DNA of 64,000 nucleotides, taken from NCBI RefSeq assembly GCF_022807995.1, contig NZ_CP094351.1:432501-496500 (forward strand). Direction: 5' to 3'. Positions within the stretch are counted from its first letter, which is position 1. Each line of letters opens with the position of its first letter. This document shows, piece after piece, positions 58,359 through 64,000 of the stretch. The notes beneath the pieces are model-generated. The model saw only the letters and a program-made list of their open reading frames with translations, ran no database searches and was not told the DNA's origin. The DNA is from Pseudomonas orientalis. GTDB lineage: Bacteria; Pseudomonadota; Gammaproteobacteria; Pseudomonadales; Pseudomonadaceae. Both the position numbers and the translations under genes were made by a program.

Positions 58359-59086
58359 CAGCACAGGCCCCCGTTCACGGCCAACACCTGGCGCGTGATA
58401 TAGCCGGCTTCGGCCGACATCAGGAAGTTCACCGCGCCGGCCACTTCTTCGGGAGTGCCCATGCGTTGCGCCGGGATCATTTTCATCAGCTCGTCGACCG
58501 GCACGTTTTCGTCCAGCATGGCGGTGTCGATCAAACCCGGTGCCACACAGTTGACCGTGATCCTGCGCTTGCCCAGCTCGATGGCCAGTGCCTTGGCGGC
58601 ACCGATCAGGCCGGCCTTGGAGGCGCTGTAGTTGACCTGGCCACGGTTGCCGATCAGCCCGGACACCGAGGTGATGCACACGATGCGCCCGGCGGCGCGA
58701 CGACGGATCATCGGCATCATCACCGGGTGCAGCACGTTGTAGAACCCGTCGAGGTTGGTGCGCATTACCACGTCCCAGTCGTCTTCCGAGAGCGCCGGGA
58801 ATGCGCCGTCGCGGGTCAGGCCGGCATTGAGCACCACGCCGTAATAGGCGCCATGTTGCTCGACGTCGGTCTCCAGGATCTGCTTGCACAGCACGCGATC
58901 CGCTACATCGAATTGCAGCACACGCGCCTGGCGGCCCAGGGCCTCGATCTCGAGCTGTACCGCGTCGGCTTCGGCACGGCCACTGCGGCAATGCAGCACG
59001 ATGTCATGCCCGGCCTGGGCCAGGCGCAGGGCAATGGCGCGGCCGATGCCACGGCTGGAGCCGGTGACCAGTACGGATTCAGTCAT
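58358..59086 (-). CDS. apeQ: 3-oxoacyl-ACP reductase (FabG-like, ApeQ-like)
   Basis: Short-chain dehydrogenase/reductase that reduces the beta-keto group during polyene extension. The 242-residue product has the NADPH motif VTGSSRGIGRA, the NAG motif (LNAGLTRDG), catalytic Ser/Tyr/Lys in CITSVSGLIGNRGQVNYSASKAG, and the VAPGLIDT segment. It overlaps the dehydratase gene upstream (4 bases) and the ketosynthase gene downstream (1 base). Confidence 0.87.
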   Translation of the reverse strand: MTESVLVTGSSRGIGRAIALRLAQAGHDIVLHCRSGRAEADAVQLEIEALGRQARVLQFDVADRVLCKQILETDVEQHGAYYGVVLNAGLTRDGAFPALSEDDWDVVMRTNLDGFYNVLHPVMMPMIRRRAAGRIVCITSVSGLIGNRGQVNYSASKAGLIGAAKALAIELGKRRITVNCVAPGLIDTAMLDENVPVDELMKMIPAQRMGTPEEVAGAVNFLMSAEAGYITRQVLAVNGGLC

Positions 59087-59544
59087 GGCGTTTGGTCCTT
59101 CGATTCATCTAAATAGTGGGCCGCCTGGGGCGGTCGAAATACGTTCAAGCGTGCGCTGGCCTGGATACCGTCGCCGGTGAGGTGGCATTCGAACACCCCC
59201 ATGCCATTGTCGTCCTCCAGGGAACGCAGGCCGTGGATAGTCAGCTCGGCGCCGGCGGGAAAGTGCGCCACATTGCACTCGAATTTACGCGTGCCCAGCA
59301 GGAAGCCCAGTTCCACCGCCTGGCCTTGCTGGCGCGCGCGGCACCCGGCATAGGCGGCGACGCTTTGCGCCATCAGCTCGATACCGACCCAGGCCGGCAG
59401 GCTGCCGTCAGCCTGGCTGAACAGGCCGCCGGGCTTGACGGTGAGACGTGTGTGCACCTGCTCTTCATCGAACGACAGCACCTGGTCGATCAGGATCATG
59501 TCGCCCGCATGGGGCAGCAGTTCGGCGAGTGGCCAAGCGATCAT
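59083..59544 (-). CDS. apeP: 3-hydroxyacyl-ACP dehydratase (hotdog fold, ApeP-like)
   Basis: FabA/FabZ-like hotdog protein of 153 residues starting MIAWPLAELLPHAGDMILIDQVLSFDEE. The central helix region PAWVGIELMAQSVAAYAG fits the dehydratase hotdog helix. It lacks an evident second hotdog domain, consistent with aryl polyene systems where ApeP pairs with another subunit (ApeI, not in this window). ATG at 59544 overlaps the stop of the upstream ketosynthase gene; longer starts are rejected. Confidence 0.82.
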   Translation of the reverse strand: MIAWPLAELLPHAGDMILIDQVLSFDEEQVHTRLTVKPGGLFSQADGSLPAWVGIELMAQSVAAYAGCRARQQGQAVELGFLLGTRKFECNVAHFPAGAELTIHGLRSLEDDNGMGVFECHLTGDGIQASARLNVFRPPQAAHYLDESKDQTP

Positions 59545-60707
59545 GAGGCCTCTCCAATAATCAGGCTGACGTTGTTGCCGCCAAAGGCAAACGAGTTGCT
59601 CATCAAATAAGGTTTTTTCAAGGTGTCGTCCTTGTGTGCCCACTGCAAGGCGGGCAGCGCCGGGTCGACGTGACCGTCCCACACATGGGGAGGGACACGG
59701 CCGTGCATCAGGCTCAACCAGCAGAATGCCGCTTCCAGTGCACCCGCTGCGCCGAGGGTGTGGCCGCTCATGGGTTTGGTCGACGAACAGGCCACGCCGC
59801 CCGGAAACAGGCTGGCGACCGCCAGGCTTTCCATGGCGTCGTTGTGCTGGGTGGCGGTGCCGTGCAGGTTCAGGTAGCCGATCTGCTCGGGCGCAAGTTT
59901 CGCCTGGGCCAGGGCCTTGCGCATCGCCTGCAACGCACCCTTGCCGGTGGGCTCGGGTGCGGAGATATGGTGCGCGTCGCTGCTGGCGCCGCTGCCCAGC
60001 AGGGCGACCGGTGCCGGCTCACGGCTCATCACGAACACCACCGCCGCTTCGCCGATATTGATGCCGTTGCGGTTCACCGAGAACGGATTGCAGCGCTCGG
60101 CAGACACCGCCTCCAGGGCGGTAAAGCCGTTCAGCGTCAGCCTGCACAAGCTGTCGACGCCCCCGCAGATCACCGCATCGCACAGGCCCAGGTCGAGCAG
60201 GCGCCGGGCACTCATCAGCGCACGGGCGCTGGAGGTGCAGGCGGTGGAAATCACATAGGCCGGGCCGCTCAATTGCAGCCAATCGGCGAGAAAATTCGCC
60301 GGGGCGCTGAGTTCCTGCTGCTGGTAGTCGTAGTCGCCAGGAAAGGTGTTATCGCGCAGGTAGTGGGCAATGCCGCGACTGGCTTCGTCGATGCCAGAGG
60401 TGCTGGTGCCCAGCACAACGCCAACCCGTGAGGGGCCGTAGGTGTGGATCACCTGGCGGATCGGGTCTTCGATCTGCAACGCCGCTTCCAGCAGCAACTG
60501 GTTATTGCGGCTGCTTTGGCCGGCCAACTGTGCAGGAAGGGGCGCCAGTTCGCCACGCACCGCCGCCACCGGCACCACGCGCTCCGGTACCCAGCCGCTC
60601 TCGGCGCGCATGCCGCGACAGTCACCGGCAAACAGGCTGCGGCTGACCTCGGCCTGGCTGCGGCCGAGGGCACAGATCACGCCCAGGGCGTTGAGGTAGG
60701 CGCTCAT
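59541..60707 (-). CDS. apeO: Beta-ketoacyl-ACP synthase (ApeO-like)
   Basis: Second condensing enzyme of the cluster. ATG at 60707 gives 388 residues starting MSAYLNALGVICALGRSQAEVSRSLF. The triad is intact: ISTACTSSARAL (Cys), NLHGTATQHND (His) and KPMSGHTLGAAG (His). It diverges clearly from the ApeR-like copy. In studied systems ApeO forms a heterocomplex with a chain-length-like subunit (ApeC), expected beyond the window edge. Overlaps both neighbours by 4 bases. Confidence 0.85.
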   Translation of the reverse strand: MSAYLNALGVICALGRSQAEVSRSLFAGDCRGMRAESGWVPERVVPVAAVRGELAPLPAQLAGQSSRNNQLLLEAALQIEDPIRQVIHTYGPSRVGVVLGTSTSGIDEASRGIAHYLRDNTFPGDYDYQQQELSAPANFLADWLQLSGPAYVISTACTSSARALMSARRLLDLGLCDAVICGGVDSLCRLTLNGFTALEAVSAERCNPFSVNRNGINIGEAAVVFVMSREPAPVALLGSGASSDAHHISAPEPTGKGALQAMRKALAQAKLAPEQIGYLNLHGTATQHNDAMESLAVASLFPGGVACSSTKPMSGHTLGAAGALEAAFCWLSLMHGRVPPHVWDGHVDPALPALQWAHKDDTLKKPYLMSNSFAFGGNNVSLIIGEAS

Positions 60708-61186
60708 TGGCCGACGCCCAGCGGGGTAATGCGATAGCTCAACGGTTGGCCCGCCATGTTCACGCTGAACACCTCTGAAGACTGATAGACGATTTGCCAA
60801 TGGCCCGGCAGCGTTCGCGTAAGGTCCCTGGCCTGGGCCGCAGGATACAGCGCACGCAGGTCATCCGCCGAGGCCAGGGCAAACAATAGCGCGGCGAACA
60901 ACGTTCGGGCCTGGGGATTGGGCGGCAGCAAGCCATCGGCCTCCCACTTGCCGTCGATCAACTTCTGCCGGGCCTGGGGAATGCCCAGCGGGTCCATCAT
61001 CGACCAGCGAATCGCGACGCCTTCACGCTGGATCACCAGCAACCAATCCTGGCTGCGGTCGCCCTCCAGGCGTTGCACATGCAATTGCATCGGCAAGTTC
61101 AGGGCCGGAAGTGTGGGCGGCAACGGCGCCTGGCTGGCGCACGCGCCGAGCAGCAACAGGCAACCCATTAACAGCAGGCGGATCAT
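60704..61186 (-). CDS. DUF3261 outer-membrane-type lipoprotein (ApeN-like)
   Basis: A 160-residue lipoprotein: MIRLLLMGCLLLLGAC gives a lipobox LGAC at residues 13-16, followed by a DUF3261 domain (LQVQRLEGDRSQDWLLVIQ-like segment, IRWSMMDPLGIPQARQKL, GHWQIVYQSSEVFSVN). The fold is thought to resemble LolA/LolB-like lipid carriers, and genes of this type sit in aryl polyene clusters, suggesting help in moving the polyene lipid to the outer membrane. ATG at 61186 overlaps the methyltransferase stop. Confidence 0.75.
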   Translation of the reverse strand: MIRLLLMGCLLLLGACASQAPLPPTLPALNLPMQLHVQRLEGDRSQDWLLVIQREGVAIRWSMMDPLGIPQARQKLIDGKWEADGLLPPNPQARTLFAALLFALASADDLRALYPAAQARDLTRTLPGHWQIVYQSSEVFSVNMAGQPLSYRITPLGVGQ

Positions 61187-61932
61187 GAACTCACGATCTC
61201 CATAGGCTTGCGCGCCACGCAGTTGACCAGGGTTTCCTCGCGCTGGCCCACCGGCGGCGCCCTGCGCAGGCCCCAGCGTTCCAGCAGGCCGAAATCGCTG
61301 GAGCGGCTCCACCACAGATAGGGGTACGAGACGTTCTGCGCGCCGAATTCAAAGCCCTGCTCGCGCAGCATGTCCAGGTATTGCTCGGCGCTTTTTTGCA
61401 CATGCATCGGGTGGCGGAACAGCCAGCGAATCACCCAGGTGTCGATATAGGCTTCGGTGGATTCGGCAAACAACAAATAGCCGCCCGGCTTGAGGACCCG
61501 ATAGAACTCCTTGAGGGCGCGATGCTGCTCGACCAGGTGGTGGAAGGTCTGGTGGCAAAACACAATATCGACGCTGGCGTCGGGCACCTCGAGGGTGGCG
61601 CAGTCGCTGCCGATCAACTCCACGGCCAGGCCTTGGCGCGTGGCTTCCTCGCGGCTCAGTGCCAGGCTGTGGGGGTCGGCATCCACGCCGATCAGGCGCG
61701 AGGGCGCGAACACCTGCTGCAGCAACTTGAACGATTTACCCTGGCCACAGCCGGCGTCGAGCAAGACCGGCGCCACCGGCAGCGGTTCGCTGAACAGGCT
61801 GCGCAGGTCATTGATCGCCACGCGCAGCACATGATGCTGCCAGGTATGGCTGCGCAGGAACCAGAAGCCGAAGCGGGTTTCTTCGACGTAGTTTTTGCTC
61901 AGGTAGTTCTTTTCAGCGGCGGGGCTGCTCAT
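61183..61932 (-). CDS. Class I SAM-dependent methyltransferase
   Basis: A 249-residue Rossmann methyltransferase with motif I LLDAGCGQGKSFKLL, acidic loop IGVDADPHSLALS, motif II-like VDIVFCHQTFHHL and KPGGYLLFAEST. Being in the polyene operon it may methylate the aryl head group or a carboxylate of the pigment, but a substrate cannot be read from sequence. Overlaps both neighbours by 4 bases. Confidence 0.8.
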   Translation of the reverse strand: MSSPAAEKNYLSKNYVEETRFGFWFLRSHTWQHHVLRVAINDLRSLFSEPLPVAPVLLDAGCGQGKSFKLLQQVFAPSRLIGVDADPHSLALSREEATRQGLAVELIGSDCATLEVPDASVDIVFCHQTFHHLVEQHRALKEFYRVLKPGGYLLFAESTEAYIDTWVIRWLFRHPMHVQKSAEQYLDMLREQGFEFGAQNVSYPYLWWSRSSDFGLLERWGLRRAPPVGQREETLVNCVARKPMEIVSS

Positions 61933-63176
61933 ACCGGCTCACTCGCACAGATTTGCGACAGCATCCGCAGGCGCCGCTTGGGCTCGCTGACAAACGGGTT
62001 GCGTTCATCCCAGGCGTAGCCGGCGAGGATCGAACTGATCATGCGGCGAATCTGCGGCGAACTGCCGGCGTGGAAAATCACGTCCTGGAACGTCCCGGCG
62101 TACCAGCCTTCGACGTAGCAGCGGAAGGTGTCGACGCCGCGCTTCAACGGTTCGGCAAACTCGGTTTGCCAGTCCACCGCTTCGCCTTGCAGTTGGCGGT
62201 GCAGCACGCCGGCGGCCATGCTTGCCGAGCGCATAGCGATGGTGACGCCGGAGGAGAACACCGGATCGAGAAATTCCGCCGCGTTGCCCAGCAGCGCAAA
62301 GCCCGGGCCATGCAGGGTTTTGACGTTGGCCGAATAGCCGCCGATGCTGCGCGCCGGGGTGTCCCACACGGCGTTCTGCAGTACGCCGGACAGGCTTGGG
62401 GTTTGCTCGATAAAGCTGCGCAGGCAGGCATCCAGATCGTGGTCACGGCCGTCGAAATGTTCCTTGGCCGCGACCACGCCGACCGAGCAGCGGCCATTGC
62501 TGAACGGGATGGTCCAGAACCAGATATCGCGCTTCTCGGGATGGGTGGTGACCAGAATCTTGGTGCGGTCGAAGCCTGGGTGTTCGATGCGGTCTTCCAC
62601 ATGGGTGAACACGGCCTGGCGCAGCGGGAAACCGGACGGCGATTCAAGGTCCAGCAGGCGCGGCAGCACGCGGCCATAGCCACTGGCATCGAGCACGAAG
62701 GTGGTCTTGAGGTGGTACTCGCTGCCATTCTCGCGACGTACGTGCAGGTAGCGATTCCCGCCGGCAAAGTCCACGCCGACGATGCTTTCGCCGTAGCGGA
62801 TTTCCACACCCTGCAACGCCGCCTGGTCGGCCAGCAGCTTGTCGAACTCGGCACGCTGCACCTGGAAGGTGGTCGGTTTGCCGTTGCTGAAGGTGTCACC
62901 GAAATCGAACGCACTGTAGCGCTCGCCCCAGGCGAACGCAGCACCGGTTTTCAGTTGAAAGCCGGCAGCCAGCACGGCGTCGAGCATGCCGGCTTCTTCG
63001 ATAAAGTCGATGCAGTGCGACAGCAGGCTTTCGCCAATCGAGAAGCGCGGAAAATGCTGGCGCTCGATAATCAATACATCATGGCCTTTGCGCTTGAGCA
63101 GCGCGGCCGCGATGGCTCCGGATGGCCCGGCACCGATCACCACCACCTGGCGACGTTCCATTTCAACTGTGGGCAC
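61929..63176 (-). CDS. FAD-dependent oxidoreductase, halogenase-like
   Basis: A 415-residue flavoprotein of the tryptophan-halogenase/geranylgeranyl-reductase-like superfamily. GTG at 63176 is preceded by AAGGAG; ATG at 63161 is an alternative. The FAD motif is VVVIGAGPSGAIAA (residues 11-24). Two features recall flavin halogenases: Lys76 in FQLKTGAAFAWG, at the place of the catalytic lysine, and WFWTIP at 219-224, matching WxWxIP. Non-halogenating relatives share parts of these. In the polyene operon it may modify the aryl ring by halogenation or hydroxylation. Confidence 0.75.
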   Translation of the reverse strand: MPTVEMERRQVVVIGAGPSGAIAAALLKRKGHDVLIIERQHFPRFSIGESLLSHCIDFIEEAGMLDAVLAAGFQLKTGAAFAWGERYSAFDFGDTFSNGKPTTFQVQRAEFDKLLADQAALQGVEIRYGESIVGVDFAGGNRYLHVRRENGSEYHLKTTFVLDASGYGRVLPRLLDLESPSGFPLRQAVFTHVEDRIEHPGFDRTKILVTTHPEKRDIWFWTIPFSNGRCSVGVVAAKEHFDGRDHDLDACLRSFIEQTPSLSGVLQNAVWDTPARSIGGYSANVKTLHGPGFALLGNAAEFLDPVFSSGVTIAMRSASMAAGVLHRQLQGEAVDWQTEFAEPLKRGVDTFRCYVEGWYAGTFQDVIFHAGSSPQIRRMISSILAGYAWDERNPFVSEPKRRLRMLSQICASEPV

Positions 63177-63209
63177 GAAGGCTCCTTGCCACTTTGGCGA
63201 TATTCACAT

Positions 63210-64000
63210 TCATAAGGCGTGCTTTTGTTGTCCGGCCCAGGGCGCCAGCATAAAGCTGAAGGCCAGGCCAAGGCTGACCGACAGGCCGAAATTGCTCACC
63301 GCCGGGGTACTGGAGACAGCCAGCAGGCCGAACGATAACCAAGTGGTCAGCGCGGCCAGCAAGGTTCCCAGCAGGCTGACGGCGGCCCCGCCGATCTGCT
63401 CGCGCATCAGGATCGCGTAGTCGACGCTGATGGCCGTGACCAGCAGCAGGCCGAACAGGCTGAACAGGGTCAGCGGCTGGCCCAGCCAACCGAGGCTGGC
63501 CAGGCTGCACAGCGCCGCCAGCAAGGGCAGCGCGACGACGCGCAAGGCGCCGGTGAAGCCGAAGGGCAGCATCAACAGCAGCACGATCAGTCCACAGGAC
63601 AGCAATTTCAATTCGGCCGCGCTGATCTGGGTGTCGGCAAACACACGGTTCAAATCACCCAGGCGATCCACCAGTTGCACGCCGGGCAAATCCACTGCCT
63701 GCACCCGCAGCAGCGCCGGGTTGTTCAGGCCTTGCAGGCTGACCATCGCCGCCACGCCGCCGTCTACCGGGCCCAGCCACAGCGTGCGCCATGGCTCCGC
63801 GAGAGGGCCTTTGAGCGCGGCGTCGATGTCTTCGGTGGGCAGCGCCTGCAACTGTGCGACTTCGGCTCGCAGCGCGTCGGCGGGAACGCCGAGCTCCAGC
63901 AACGGTTGCCAATGCTGCGCGAGGTTATTGAGCGCATCGCGCAGTTGCTGCTGCTCGGCAGGCAGGTTGACCAGTTGATTGAGCGCCAGGTAACCCTGCA
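63210..64000 (-). CDS. MMPL/RND-family exporter, C-terminal part, 5' end outside window
   Basis: The frame is open to the right edge, so the gene starts beyond it; about 263 C-terminal residues are visible. A soluble periplasmic part (QGYLALNQLVNLPAEQQQL onwards) is followed by five or six spans (ELKLLSCGLIVLLLMLPFGF, RVVALPLLAALCSLASLGWL, LTLFSLFGLLLVTAISVDYAILMREQ, AAVSLLGTLLAALTTWLSFGLLAVS, LSVSLGLAFSFMLAPWA). The ISVDYAI segment is the MMPL/RND TM4-like acidic motif. In aryl polyene clusters an MMPL protein is the presumed pigment-lipid exporter. 33 bases separate it from the flavoprotein gene. Confidence 0.85.
   Translation of the reverse strand, partial: QGYLALNQLVNLPAEQQQLRDALNNLAQHWQPLLELGVPADALRAEVAQLQALPTEDIDAALKGPLAEPWRTLWLGPVDGGVAAMVSLQGLNNPALLRVQAVDLPGVQLVDRLGDLNRVFADTQISAAELKLLSCGLIVLLLMLPFGFTGALRVVALPLLAALCSLASLGWLGQPLTLFSLFGLLLVTAISVDYAILMREQIGGAAVSLLGTLLAALTTWLSFGLLAVSSTPAVSNFGLSVSLGLAFSFMLAPWAGQQKHAL

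Noticed and set aside
58359-58991. Long N-terminal extension of the ApeR-like ketosynthase
   Set aside because: The extra 211 codons overlap the reductase gene and have Arg/Gly/Pro-rich shadow composition; the internal ATG at 58358 gives a normal ketosynthase.

Overview
The window looks like a chromosomal segment of a fluorescent Pseudomonas (P. fluorescens group). DNA is GC-rich. The gene order dtd-opgGH / ABC transporter / chemoreceptors / rsmE-tatCBA-hisEI-ubiBJE / pha cluster / hslUV-argS-priA-rpmE / maeB / ponA-pilMNO(P)Q-aroKB-damX-gltBD-hemE is, from memory, the one seen around PA5034-PA5079 of P. aeruginosa. Intergenic regions carry many copies of a REP/REPIN-type palindrome (outer ends TGTGGGAGGGGGCTTGCCCCC) typical of the P. 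fluorescens group. No tRNA, rRNA, CRISPR, insertion sequence or prophage was seen.

Layout. (1) 1-5000: 3' end of dtd, then opgGH for osmoregulated periplasmic glucans, with a structured leader and a strong terminator. (2) 5.1-8.8 kb: two paralogous periplasmic amino-acid-binding proteins, then permease and ATPase; a REP pair sits between binding protein and permease. (3) 8.9-12.9 kb: two chemoreceptors with large, probably HBM-type, sensor domains. (4) 13-19 kb: a tightly packed minus-strand run ubiE-ubiJ-ubiB-hisI-hisE-tatA-tatB-tatC-rsmE (ubiquinone, histidine, Tat export, rRNA methylation). (5) 19.1-26 kb: the medium-chain PHA locus: phasins phaI and phaF on plus, facing phaC1-phaZ-phaC2-phaD on minus. 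(6) 26-34 kb: DUF971 gene, hslVU behind a heat-shock-type promoter, SPOR protein, argS, priA. (7) 34-39.2 kb: rpmE, a secreted nuclease, maeB, PBP1a. (8) 39.4-53.9 kb: an unusual reduced pilMNOPQ set, then aroK, aroB, damX, gltB, gltD, hemE. (9) 54-56.7 kb: divergent MFS/LysR pair and a candidate sRNA. (10) 56.7-64 kb: part of an aryl-polyene-type type II polyketide cluster whose remaining genes lie beyond the right edge.

Most promising observations: the remodelled PilM / PilO-PilP fusion / short PilQ set, which resembles DNA-uptake (Hof/Com-like) machinery more than a canonical pilus alignment complex; a possible translation-coupled attenuator joining rpmE to a nuclease; an attenuator-like leader upstream of opgGH; a long REP-derived hairpin between phaC1 and phaZ; a candidate sRNA near 56.6 kb; and a halogenase-like flavoenzyme inside the polyene cluster. 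Everything rests on reading the sequence and on recalled family knowledge; no search or folding program was run.
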